A stretch of DNA of 35,150 bases from Candidatus Kerfeldbacteria bacterium (GCA_903825245.1 CAIJZX010000038.1:1-35150); one strand, 5' to 3'. Counted from the first letter of the stretch, positions 23,859 through 30,848 are shown. Notes: generated from the sequence alone by a model not told the origin. A program made the numbers and translations.

Positions 23859-24644
23859 ATGAAAGATACTATATCTTCAATTACAGCCACACTGAATCTT
23901 AATGCCACCCAAGTTGCTGTTTATATGGCCACCTTAGAACTCGGTGAGGCCTCAATTTTGGCAATCTCTAAGAAATCGGGCGTGCAACGATCCAGTATTT
24001 ATAACTTTCTGGAAGAGCTAAAAGTTCGGGGAATATTGATTGAGACTCGGAAGAAGAAACGGATCGTCTACTCGGCGGCCCCACCCCGGACACTTCTTGA
24101 GTTGGAGCGCACTCGTTTGAAAGAGTTTGAACACATTCTACCGGAGCTAGAGGCGGTGGAGAACAAATCGCGCCACAAACCACGAGTCACCTTTTATCAG
24201 GGAGTTGAGGGATTAAAAGAAGTCTATGCTGACTCGCTTAAAGAAGGAAAGCCAATACAGGCATTTTGGGACTATGAGAACGCGGAAAAGGCAATGGGAA
24301 ATTATCTAGAAACATATTATCGACCTGAACGAAAACGACGAAATATCTTCTACCAGGGGATTTTGCGTGATTCTCTAACCACAAGAGAAAGTCTTAAAGA
24401 TGACAATAAAGCATTTCGTGAAAGTAAATTCATCACGAAAGGTGAATTTACAACTGAAATTAATATTTACGGTAATAAGATTGCACTGATGAGTTTCCGT
24501 GCCAATCCTCCGCTTGGTGTTTTAATTGAAGATAAAGATATTGCTGATACGCTGCGAACGGCCTGGGAAAATTTGTGGGATAAACTTGGAGACACCGCAA
24601 AACATAAAAACACGAGGACTACTATCAAGACAAGTTCCGAATAG
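23859..24644 (+). CDS. TrmB-family transcriptional regulator
   Basis: 261 aa from ATG 23859; the frame extends upstream through the promoter, so the extension is not real. Residues 1-75 form a winged helix of the TrmB type: NLNATQVAVYMATLELGEASILAIS, then the recognition part GVQRSSIYNFLEELKVRGIL and wing IVYSAAP. A helical linker (RTRLKEFEHILPELEAVE) and a C-terminal sensor part (VTFYQGVEGLKEVYADSL, NIYGNKIALMSF) follow, as in regulators that sense sugars or other small molecules. The ligand is unknown. Divergent from the 94-aa gene, with repeated GTACA sites between. Confidence 0.85.
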   Translation: MKDTISSITATLNLNATQVAVYMATLELGEASILAISKKSGVQRSSIYNFLEELKVRGILIETRKKKRIVYSAAPPRTLLELERTRLKEFEHILPELEAVENKSRHKPRVTFYQGVEGLKEVYADSLKEGKPIQAFWDYENAEKAMGNYLETYYRPERKRRNIFYQGILRDSLTTRESLKDDNKAFRESKFITKGEFTTEINIYGNKIALMSFRANPPLGVLIEDKDIADTLRTAWENLWDKLGDTAKHKNTRTTIKTSSE

Positions 24645-24691
24645 TTTTTGTCAGGATTGTCGTTCATACATAATGGCCTAACCTGTTCAGC

Positions 24692-24720
24692 TGGACACAA
24701 TCTTTGTGTTTTGCTAGTGT
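24692..24720 (+). promoter_or_regulatory. Promoter of clpP, leaderless geometry
   Basis: TGGACA (24692-24697), 17-bp spacer ending TGC, TAGTGT (24715-24720), with 7 nt to the ATG. The -10 is weak, so the call is moderate. Confidence 0.45.
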
Positions 24721-24727
24721 GAGGTAT

Positions 24728-25324
24728 ATGAATACTCTCGATCAATTTCTCATCCCCACGGTAATCGAAAAAACGAATTTCGGCGAACGCGCCTTTGATA
24801 TATATTCACGCCTGTTGAAGGAGCGGATTATTTTCGTCGGCGACGCGATTGACGATCACTACGCGAACGTCATCATTGCGCAACTGTTATTCCTCGATAG
24901 CGAGGATAAACAGAAAGACATTAAACTGTACATCAACTCTCCTGGCGGATCGGTCAGCGCGGGCTTAGCAATCTACGACACGATGCAATTTGTGAAGCCT
25001 GATGTATCGACGATTTGTGTCGGGATGGCGGCTTCGATGGGCGCGTTCTTGCTGGCTTCGGGCGCTAAAGGAAAACGTTTATCATTGCCGAATGCGGAAA
25101 TCATGATTCACCAGGTGATGGGCGGCGCTGAAGGACAGGCATCGGACGTGAAGATTCGCGCCGAGCATATCGTCAAAGTGAAAGATCGTTTGAACGCCTT
25201 GCTGGCGAAGCACACCGGTCAGCCAATCAAGACGATTGAGCGCGATACCGACCGTGATAATTTCATGACGCCGGAAGAAGCGAAGAAGTACGGGTTGATT
25301 GATCAGATCATCACCAAAAAATAA
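24728..25324 (+). CDS. clpP: ATP-dependent Clp protease proteolytic subunit
   Basis: 198 aa, normal length. Catalytic triad visible: Ser103 in GMAASMGA, His128 in MIHQ, Asp177 in [10 protein letters not shown]. Also the handle-region [11 protein letters not shown] (70-80). Forms a tetradecameric barrel that degrades proteins fed by Clp ATPases in the cytoplasm. Start: ATG 24728 preserves the usual N-terminus (LIPTVIEK) and follows GAGG, although the possible -10 box 7 nt upstream suggests a leaderless mRNA instead. Monocistronic; a 15-bp hairpin follows the stop. Confidence 0.96.
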   Translation: MNTLDQFLIPTVIEKTNFGERAFDIYSRLLKERIIFVGDAIDDHYANVIIAQLLFLDSEDKQKDIKLYINSPGGSVSAGLAIYDTMQFVKPDVSTICVGMAASMGAFLLASGAKGKRLSLPNAEIMIHQVMGGAEGQASDVKIRAEHIVKVKDRLNALLAKHTGQPIKTIERDTDRDNFMTPEEAKKYGLIDQIITKK

Positions 25325-25337
25325 CGAAACACTTTTT

Positions 25338-25370
25338 ATGCGGCGGTCGCGCTCAGCGCGACCGCCGCAT
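25338..25370 (+). terminator. Strong hairpin after clpP
   Basis: A perfect 15-bp stem (ATGCGGCGGTCGCGC and its complement) with loop TCA, 13 nt after the clpP stop. It is followed by GTTTGTGTT rather than a clean T-run, and TTTTT precedes it, so it could act as a terminator, a 3' stability structure or both. Confidence 0.65.
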
Positions 25371-25381
25371 GTTTGTGTTGG

Positions 25382-25494
25382 GTTGACCCAGCACTACAAT
25401 GACTAATTTGATGTTGTTCTAGAATTTGTATTTACCCACGAAAAAAATACAATAGCGCTGAGCTCAGCTCGTGTCATTGTGGTGCTGGGTTGAC
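25382..25494. repeat. 113-bp inverted-repeat element
   Basis: Arms at 25382-25403 and 25473-25494 match over CCCAGCAC-Y-ACAATGAC (16 of 17 paired bases). Inside are TTGTATTT/AAATACAA and the palindrome GCTGAGCTCAGC. The right arm ends in the -35 box of the next promoter. No coding frame; MITE-like or regulatory. Confidence 0.6.
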
Positions 25495-25518
25495 ATAAAC
25501 ACAGCACGAGCGTATACC
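25490..25518 (+). promoter_or_regulatory. Promoter of the structured leader and zinc-ribbon-like gene
   Basis: TTGACA (25490-25495), 17-bp spacer, TATACC (25513-25518). Expected start near 25525, leaving about 290 nt before the ATG at 25819. Confidence 0.75.
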
Positions 25519-25560
25519 GTATGTAACAGACGTACTGGCTTCTTTTTGTTATTCACCTTT

Positions 25561-25642
25561 GGGGCGCCCGGCCTCACACCTACGCAGGGTGGCGACCCCT
25601 GTGGAGGCCTCGGTCATCACGCTGACCGACAACCGGCGCCCC
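25561..25642 (+). ncRNA. Candidate riboswitch-like three-way junction RNA
   Basis: P1 is GGGGCGCC (25561-25568) with GGCGCCCC (25635-25642). P2 is GGCCTC (25570-25575) with GAGGCC (25604-25609), topped by CAGGG/CCCTG (25585-25589 with 25597-25601). P3 is CGGTCA (25611-25616) with TGACCG (25623-25628). Junction strands are C, T and ACAACC. All stems are perfect and properly nested. Downstream, a 12-bp hairpin with G-T pairs (25759-25788) and a small hairpin GACA-AGGAT-TGTC (25804-25816) that holds the ribosome site in its loop complete the leader. A TTG-started frame (25559-25783, 74 aa) overlaps it and cannot be excluded. No known riboswitch class recognised. Confidence 0.55.
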
Positions 25643-25818
25643 GCCATCGTTCCTTACATCCCACGCTTTGTGGGTCACCACCAACCTGGAGATCAGTTAT
25701 CGACCACATCGACAATAGCACCGTCAGATCGTGTTTCATGCGCTTATGCACATAAACCGACCATTACGTGTTGGGTCATGTGATGGTCTAACAAAACCCC
25801 TGCGACAAGGATTGTCAA

Positions 25819-26160
25819 ATGTTGAATCGGAATGGCAAAACCGCCGTTCTCAACGCTACACTAGTCGCTGCTCCTCGTGTACGTTTGAGCCAAGAGGAAA
25901 TCGATCGAATTCGGTTGATCGCCGAACGCGGCCGAAACATGGACTGGAACCTTGCCCCAATCATCATTGATGGCAAACCTCATTGCCATGTCTGTGATGA
26001 AGAGTATCCGATCTCCCGCTTCACCTTCAGTGTGCTGTTTTCCCACATGTGCTGTAGGTGTGCGCAGGTGGTCGAGGATCACGAGCCGCGTATTGTTAAG
26101 AAGCGTGGCTTCGGTGGCCATCCGGCCAGGACGTTTTCCGGCAGTGATGACAATCGCTGA
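25819..26160 (+). CDS. Small zinc-ribbon-like protein (113 aa)
   Basis: ATG 25819 with AAGGA 7 nt upstream. The first half is helical (RLSQEEIDRIRLIAERGRNMDW). The second half has a treble-clef/ribbon-like cysteine pattern: Cys56 and Cys59 (HCHVCDEEYP), then Cys78, Cys79 and Cys81 (HMCCRCAQ), 18 residues apart, consistent with one zinc ion. The tail is basic and Gly-rich (IVKKRGFGGHPART). Single gene behind a ~290-nt structured leader and closed by a terminator, so it is probably what that leader regulates. Role (nucleic-acid binding, metal sensing) unproven. Confidence 0.7.
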   Translation: MLNRNGKTAVLNATLVAAPRVRLSQEEIDRIRLIAERGRNMDWNLAPIIIDGKPHCHVCDEEYPISRFTFSVLFSHMCCRCAQVVEDHEPRIVKKRGFGGHPARTFSGSDDNR

Positions 26161-26177
26161 CGGGCGACCCCCCACCT

Positions 26178-26206
26178 ACCGACGGTTATCATGGCGTCGG
26201 TTTTTT
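26178..26206 (+). terminator. Intrinsic terminator
   Basis: ACCGACG (26178-26184) / CGTCGGT (26195-26201), 10-nt loop, six T then CTTT. Confidence 0.88.
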
Positions 26207-26249
26207 CTTTCCCAAAAAAATATGCATAATGCCTTTTCATGGGCTAACC

Positions 26250-26278
26250 TTGCATAAAAACATAGCTCGTGCTACACT
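26250..26278 (+). promoter_or_regulatory. Promoter of rny
   Basis: TTGCAT (26250-26255), 17-bp spacer, TACACT (26273-26278). The leader of about 110 nt starts close to an ATG at 26288 that opens a 67-codon frame overlapping rny; it contains hairpins GTTCC/GGAAC and GGGT/ACCC. Confidence 0.65.
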
Positions 26279-26393
26279 GCGCTCGTTATGTTTTTCACTC
26301 GCATATTGACGCTCGCACCATCCGCCGCCGTTCCATTGGAACTCGGCCGTCCTGCCGTCCGCGGGTTTTTACCCACCCTAACTTCAAACTCCC

Positions 26394-27923
26394 ATGTCTT
26401 CAGCAGCACTTTGGGCACTGATTGCCCTCGTCGGCATACCGGCCGGAATTGTTTCAGGGTACTATCTACGACGCTCCTGGGCGGCGCGTGAGGCACAGTC
26501 AGTCGAAGCACGTGCCCAGGTTATTCTTGAAGAAGCCAAATCGAAGGAACGCGAACTGCTCCTGAAAGCCAAGGATCAGTCGATTAAGATTATCGATGAC
26601 GCTAAGCGCGAGGAGGCGACCCGTCACACAGAACTGAATCGACTTCAGGAACGTTTGGAGAAACGGGAAACGCAATTTGACCAGAAGTTAATGGAGTTAG
26701 AGCAACAAAAGAAAGATACCGCGGACGCTTCGGCAAAATTTGATGTGGCAAAAGCCGAAGTGGTAAAAATTCGCGAAGAGCAAATGGTGAAATTACAAAA
26801 AATCGCCGAACTCACCCCGGATGACGCAAAACGTATCTTGATGGATAACGTCGAACTCCGGATGAAAGACGAATTATTAGCGCGAATTCGGAAAGTACAA
26901 TCAGAATCAGATGAAGAGGTTGAAAAATCCGCTCGCAATATTCTTTCGACAGCCATGCAACGCATTGCTTCGTCCCACGCCTCGGAAACCAGTACTACGG
27001 TCGTTGATATCCCGAGTGAAGACATGAAGGGACGGATTATCGGTAAAGAGGGTCGCAATATTAAAGCACTCGAGGGTCTGACTGGCGTGGAACTGGTGAT
27101 TGATGAAACACCGGATTCGATTGTGATTTCCGGATTTAATCCGATTCGTCGACACCTGGCGAAGCGGGTGTTAGAAAAACTCATGAGTGATGGCCGTATT
27201 CACCCGGGCCGAATTGAAGAAACTGTCGAGCAGGTGAAGAAGGAAATGGCCAACGACATGAAGAAGGCTGGCGAAGAAGCGGCCTATGAAGTTGGTGTGG
27301 CTGGACTTGATCCGCACCTGGTACAAATTCTCGGGCGTTTGAAATACCGCACCAGCTACGGTCAAAATCAATTGCGACACGCGGTTGAGGTGGGATTGCT
27401 GGCCGGACTCATCGCTGAAGAAATGGGCGCGAATGTGGCAGTGGCGAAAAAAGGCGGTTTACTTCACGACATCGGCAAAGCGATTGACCATGAAGTGCAA
27501 GGTGGTCACCCGCAAATCGGTTACGAAATCATGAAGAAGTACAAGATGCCGGAAGAGGTGGCGTACATCGCTATTGCTCACCACGAAGAACATCCGAAGA
27601 CGTTGGAAGGCGCGATTGTGAAGGTGGCCGACGCCTTATCTGGTGCTCGTCCAGGCGCCCGAAAAGGAACCTACGAAAACTACGTTCAGCGCCTTGACGA
27701 ACTCGAAGGTGTGGCCAAAGCATTTCCTGGTGTTGACCGCGCGTTTGCGATCCAAGCCGGTCGTGAAATTCGTGTCTTCGTTCGCCCGGAAGAAATCGAT
27801 GACTATGCCGCCACGAAATTAGCGGCGGAAGTAGCAAAGAAAATTGAATCGGAATTACAATATCCAGGTGAAATTAAAGTCACCGTGGTTCGCGAAAAAC
27901 GGATTATCGAATATGCCCGCTAG
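26394..27923 (+). CDS. rny: Ribonuclease Y
   Basis: 509 aa, typical. N-terminal membrane anchor (about 4-25, LWALIALVGIPAGIVSGYYL), long coiled coil (about 30-150, many Glu/Lys/Ala), KH domain with GRIIGKEGRNIKALE (about 212-226), and HD domain with His358-Asp359 in LLHDIGKAIDHE plus HHEEHP and VADALSGARPGAR. It is a membrane-bound endoribonuclease that starts mRNA decay, important in bacteria without RNase E. No Shine-Dalgarno at the ATG. The last 11 nt overlap the ymdB start, the common rny-ymdB pairing. Confidence 0.96.
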   Translation: MSSAALWALIALVGIPAGIVSGYYLRRSWAAREAQSVEARAQVILEEAKSKERELLLKAKDQSIKIIDDAKREEATRHTELNRLQERLEKRETQFDQKLMELEQQKKDTADASAKFDVAKAEVVKIREEQMVKLQKIAELTPDDAKRILMDNVELRMKDELLARIRKVQSESDEEVEKSARNILSTAMQRIASSHASETSTTVVDIPSEDMKGRIIGKEGRNIKALEGLTGVELVIDETPDSIVISGFNPIRRHLAKRVLEKLMSDGRIHPGRIEETVEQVKKEMANDMKKAGEEAAYEVGVAGLDPHLVQILGRLKYRTSYGQNQLRHAVEVGLLAGLIAEEMGANVAVAKKGGLLHDIGKAIDHEVQGGHPQIGYEIMKKYKMPEEVAYIAIAHHEEHPKTLEGAIVKVADALSGARPGARKGTYENYVQRLDELEGVAKAFPGVDRAFAIQAGREIRVFVRPEEIDDYAATKLAAEVAKKIESELQYPGEIKVTVVREKRIIEYAR

Positions 27924-28761
27924 CGTCACCCCACCCTCAACCCCTCCCCTGAATTCAGGGGAGGGGCGACGGGGAGAGGTCAAGATTCTCTTCATCGGTG
28001 ACATCGTCGGTAAGCCCGGACGTCGTGCGGTGAGCGCGCTCCTGCCGCAGTTACGGCGGGAGCTTGGCATTGATTTTGTGATTGCCAATGTTGAAAACGC
28101 TGCACACGGCAAAGGTATAACCAGTAGCACCTGGAAAGAACTACAAGGTGCTGGCGTTGACGTTGGTACCGGCGGCAATCATACGTTTTCAAAACCCGAA
28201 GCACTGGAACTCTATGCCGATCCGACACAACCTCTGGTACGTCCATTGAATATGACTGGCCGCCCGGGCGACGGCCAAAAAACCTTTCATGTTGGCCAAA
28301 AAACAGTCATGGTGGTAAACTTTATTGGCGAATATGGAATCGGGATGGACAATGTGCACAATCCATTCGCTGCTCTTGAACAATGGAACAAGCACCACGA
28401 ACCAGCCGACACGATCATCGTTGACTTTCACGCCGAAGCAACGAGTGAGAAAATTAATGCGGGATGGTATTTCGATGGAAAAGTCGCCGCCGTGCTTGGC
28501 ACGCATACGCATGTGACGACAGCTGACGACCGAGTTTTGCCGCACGGCACGGGATACATTACCGACGTCGGCATGGTCGGCCTTAAAGATTCATCACTCG
28601 GCGTCGACAAAGATATGACACTCCAACGGTTCCTTACTGGTCGTCGAGCGCCGAATGACATTCCGGAACATGGGCTCGTTCAGCTCAACGCCGTGCTACT
28701 CACGATCGACGGAAATCACTGCAATAAGATCGAACGCATCTCTCGGGAAGTTACCATATAA
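27913..28761 (+). CDS. ymdB: YmdB-family metallophosphoesterase (TIGR00282)
   Basis: 282 aa. Metal-binding blocks: LFIGDIVGKPGR, NVENAAHGKGIT, GGNHTFSK, VDFHAEATSEK and GTHTHVTTADDRVL. B. subtilis YmdB is a phosphodiesterase affecting cyclic nucleotides and RNA levels and works beside RNase Y. The protein normally begins right at ILFIGD; here about 26 extra residues (MPASVTPPSTPPLNSGEG and onward) come first, and they are encoded by a GC-rich palindrome (27941-27966). No ATG, GTG or TTG stands at the native position, so translation must start upstream, most likely at ATG 27913 overlapping rny by 11 nt. Confidence 0.92.
   Translation: MPASVTPPSTPPLNSGEGRRGEVKILFIGDIVGKPGRRAVSALLPQLRRELGIDFVIANVENAAHGKGITSSTWKELQGAGVDVGTGGNHTFSKPEALELYADPTQPLVRPLNMTGRPGDGQKTFHVGQKTVMVVNFIGEYGIGMDNVHNPFAALEQWNKHHEPADTIIVDFHAEATSEKINAGWYFDGKVAAVLGTHTHVTTADDRVLPHGTGYITDVGMVGLKDSSLGVDKDMTLQRFLTGRRAPNDIPEHGLVQLNAVLLTIDGNHCNKIERISREVTI
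27941..27966. repeat. 26-bp perfect palindrome inside the ymdB 5' coding region
   Basis: Half-site CCCCTCCCCTGAA followed by its exact complement. It belongs to the same CCCTCC/GGAGGG style as the elements at 15445 and 22460, but here it lies in frame within a gene and encodes part of an N-terminal extension. Confidence 0.85.
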
Positions 28762-28834
28762 ATTTTCATCATTAAACAGAGCCTGTCTCGCCGTTCGGCG
28801 TGAATCCGCTCTGCCGGAAAAGGGGGTGAGAGGA

Positions 28835-29164
28835 ATGAACAAAGTCGAACTAGCCGAAAAAGTAGCCGAGAAAATCGGCGTCACAAAGAAACAGGCGGAA
28901 GACATGCTCAACGCCTATGAAGAGGTCGTCACCTCCACTCTCAAGCAGGGTGGAGAAGTTACTCTAACCGGTTTTGGAACTTTCATGGCGAAGAAACGCG
29001 AAGCGCGCATGGGTGTCAATCCGCAACGACCGGGCGAAAAAATTCAAATCCCAGCCGTTATCGTGCCGAAATTCAAGGCCGGTAAATCATTGAAGGATGC
29101 GTTAAAGGCCAGTATGGTTTCAGTCGCACCAGTGGCAGAGATACCAGTTACCCCGACGATGTAA
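28835..29164 (+). CDS. HU-family DNA-binding protein
   Basis: 109 aa from ATG 28835, preceded by GGGGGTGAGAGGA. The frame continues upstream to ymdB, but the family N-terminus MNKVELAEKVAEKIG fixes the start. Helix-turn body VTKKQAEDMLNAYEEVV, then LTGFGTFMAKKREARMG and the arm-type NPQRPGEKIQIPA, VPKFKAGKSLKDAL. HU/IHF proteins bend and package DNA as dimers. A 19-residue tail (SMVSVAPVAEIPVTPTM) extends beyond the usual end. About 70 nt after ymdB; no promoter is obvious, so it may be cotranscribed with rny-ymdB. Closed by a strong terminator. Confidence 0.93.
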   Translation: MNKVELAEKVAEKIGVTKKQAEDMLNAYEEVVTSTLKQGGEVTLTGFGTFMAKKREARMGVNPQRPGEKIQIPAVIVPKFKAGKSLKDALKASMVSVAPVAEIPVTPTM

Positions 29165-29179
29165 TATCGTTTTTCTGCG

Positions 29180-29211
29180 AACACCCTCCTTTTCCGGAGG
29201 GTGTTGTTTTT
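29180..29211 (+). terminator. Intrinsic terminator after HU
   Basis: AACACCCTCC (29180-29189) / GGAGGGTGTT (29196-29205), perfect 10-bp stem, then GTTTTT. Confidence 0.9.
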
Positions 29212-29214
29212 CTA

Positions 29215-29242
29215 TTGACAATTATATAATTCTTGCTAGGAT
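29215..29242 (+). promoter_or_regulatory. Promoter of the pseudopilin-like orphan
   Basis: TTGACA (29215-29220), 16-bp spacer ending TGC, TAGGAT (29237-29242). Confidence 0.6.
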
Positions 29243-29289
29243 ATGCACATTGGGTACACGGATGTTCCTTTACTTTTTGCGAGGTTGAT

Positions 29290-29730
29290 ATGCATATGCG
29301 CGCCAAGCAAAGAAATTGGTTGGCAGAACTGCGGGTCGTTGTCGTGGTCGGTGCAATCAGTTGGGTGCTCCTGACATTCGTCGTTCCGGCATATTTCCAG
29401 ATACTGGATCAAGGCAAGATCCAATCTGTCCGTATTGAAGTTGATGAACTGGCACGGGCAGCGAGAATGTACGCATACGATAACCACGGCAAGTTCCCGA
29501 GGTCGCTGTATCAGAAGATCAAGCGGCAGGGTAAGGCTCAGGCTTGGTATCTGAAGTACCTGGGAAGCGACGACCCGCTACCTAACATGTACGGTTTGGA
29601 TGTCGACGAGCCATCAAACCAACGGCACGCTGGCGGCATTGCCTATCGTTCGTTCGGCAACGGCGACTCTTGTACCGTTGTTGGTTACGGCGGAAAACGC
29701 GATTCAGTGTACACCAGAACCTGTCGTTGA
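29290..29730 (+). CDS. Pseudopilin-like membrane protein lacking a prepilin site (146 aa)
   Basis: ATG 29290 with GAGGT 6 nt upstream; the frame opens earlier but has no other good start. After a basic MHMRAKQRNWLAELR comes one membrane segment (about 16-38, VVVVVGAISWVLLTFVVPAYF) running into a helix ELARAARMYAYDNHGKFPRSL. This resembles type II secretion pseudopilins (GspG), where ALxxYxxDNGxYP follows the N-terminal helix. The G/FTLIE prepilin-peptidase motif is absent. The end (GGIAYRSFGNGDSCTVVGYG) is beta-like. Single gene between its own promoter and terminator. Function unknown. Confidence 0.7.
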   Translation: MHMRAKQRNWLAELRVVVVVGAISWVLLTFVVPAYFQILDQGKIQSVRIEVDELARAARMYAYDNHGKFPRSLYQKIKRQGKAQAWYLKYLGSDDPLPNMYGLDVDEPSNQRHAGGIAYRSFGNGDSCTVVGYGGKRDSVYTRTCR

Positions 29731-29746
29731 CCACAACAAAACAAAC

Positions 29747-29775
29747 ACCTCGAGCATACGTGCCCGAGGTATTTT
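29747..29775 (+). terminator. Intrinsic terminator
   Basis: ACCTCG (29747-29752) / CGAGGT (29765-29770) with an inner GCA/TGC, followed by ATTTTC. Confidence 0.7.
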
Positions 29776-29790
29776 CTTGTGTGTACTTTG

Positions 29791-30240
29791 TTACTGCCGT
29801 TCCGCGATTCTTTTCTCAATGGTCAGCAGTTGATCGTTCTGGTGTTCGAGGTGCATTAATATTGTTTCAATTTCTTTTTCAGCGTGAACATTTACCTCGT
29901 AGTCTGCTTCAGCGCGCAGTTCAGCATGACGACTTTGGAGATTTTGTCCAATCATTAACAGCGGCATCAGGAAAATTTGGATCATGTTTGAAATAAACAA
30001 CCACAACACGAAAGCCGGATACGGGTCAAACCGCGCCGATTTCGGACCGAGAGAATTCCATCCTAACCATAAGAGCGTCCAGGAAAAAATAATCAGGAAA
30101 AATCCCATCGTACCGACGTGGTCGGTGATCCAGACGGCCAATCGCTCAAGCTTCGATAGCGATTGTTTGTGTTCTTGGTTGACGCGGCGGATTGGTTTGT
30201 GTTGCGCTTTTAATTCCTGGAGTGATGGTACGTTTTTCAT
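29791..30240 (-). CDS. DUF1003 membrane protein
   Basis: 149 aa. Family features: LERLAVWITDHVGTMGFFLIIFSW with the first membrane segment at about 45-60, NSLG, FDPYPAFVLWLFISNMIQIFLMPLLMIGQN with the second at about 75-97, and the conserved RHAELRAEADYEVNVHAEKEI followed by a helical tail (LEHQNDQLL). A predicted two-pass inner membrane protein with cytoplasmic ends; biochemical function is unknown. The ATG overlaps the stop of the PAP2 gene by 4 nt (ATGA, 30240-30237), so the two are translated together. Confidence 0.9.
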   Translation of the reverse strand: MKNVPSLQELKAQHKPIRRVNQEHKQSLSKLERLAVWITDHVGTMGFFLIIFSWTLLWLGWNSLGPKSARFDPYPAFVLWLFISNMIQIFLMPLLMIGQNLQSRHAELRAEADYEVNVHAEKEIETILMHLEHQNDQLLTIEKRIAERQ

Positions 30241-30815
30241 ATCCTGGTTGAAGAAAGTTGCTGGATTTTACGTGCCGACCACCAATGCTCGAGGAGCGGC
30301 TTGATGGACAGCCAAATGAAACCTACCCACAGTATACCAACAACGTAGCCGGCAAGTACATCGCTTGGCCAATGGGCACCGAGATAGACGCGAGACAACC
30401 CGACCGTGGTCATGAGGAGTACCGCCAAAACCGTTATCCACCAGCGATGGCGGCGATAGCGCTGGCCGATAAGCAAAATAGCACTGAGCGCAAGGATTGT
30501 CACGGCCACTGTATGCCCACTCGGAAGGCTGAAACCGCCTTGGTGGTCAATGATCGTGGCTACAGCTGTGGTAGGCCGTAAGCGGTGGAATATGGGCTTC
30601 AGGATGATGGTGAGGCCGTTCCCAGCGAGGAGGAGCAAAAATAGCGCGTCTTGCAGGCGGCGATGGCGAAAGTATAAGAGAATACCGATGACTACCAGAA
30701 TCGGAACCAGCACCTCCGGAGTAAACAGCCAACTCGCCGTTTTCATAATCGTTGTCAGAAGCGGTGATCGCCATGACTGGATTGTATGGAGTGTGGTGAG
30801 ATCAAAGCGTGACAT
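30237..30815 (-). CDS. PAP2-family lipid phosphatase
   Basis: 192 aa, about five membrane segments. All three acid-phosphatase signatures are present: KPIFHRLRP (K-x6-RP), PSGH with the catalytic His of motif 2, and SRVYLGAHWPSD with motif 3 Arg and His. Enzymes of this type dephosphorylate phosphatidic acid, undecaprenyl pyrophosphate or similar lipids at the outer face of the membrane. In a small genome, undecaprenyl-PP recycling is a reasonable guess. Extended -10 (TGC-TATACT) 7 nt before the ATG indicates a leaderless mRNA. Operon with the DUF1003 gene. Confidence 0.9.
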   Translation of the reverse strand: MSRFDLTTLHTIQSWRSPLLTTIMKTASWLFTPEVLVPILVVIGILLYFRHRRLQDALFLLLLAGNGLTIILKPIFHRLRPTTAVATIIDHQGGFSLPSGHTVAVTILALSAILLIGQRYRRHRWWITVLAVLLMTTVGLSRVYLGAHWPSDVLAGYVVGILWVGFIWLSIKPLLEHWWSARKIQQLSSTRI

Positions 30816-30822
30816 GGCGTCC

Positions 30823-30831
30823 AGTATAGCA
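30823..30831 (-). promoter_or_regulatory. Extended -10 promoter of the PAP2 operon
   Basis: Minus strand TGC-TATACT (30831-30823) ending 7 nt before the ATG; no good -35 box. It overlaps the T-run of a hairpin (AACCG/CGGTT) that may end the 635-aa gene transcript. Confidence 0.55.
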
Positions 30832-30848
30832 AAAAAGCAACCGCACAG

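Noticed and set aside
25559-25783. 74-codon TTG-started frame over the structured leader as a protein gene
   Set aside because: No ribosome site at the TTG and it coincides with perfectly nested RNA stems. It cannot be fully excluded, so it is mentioned in the leader entry.
26288-26491. 67-codon frame overlapping the start of rny as a gene
   Set aside because: Its ATG is close to the predicted mRNA start, but it runs deep into rny in another frame, has an atypical composition and no coupling geometry. Kept only as a note on the rny leader.
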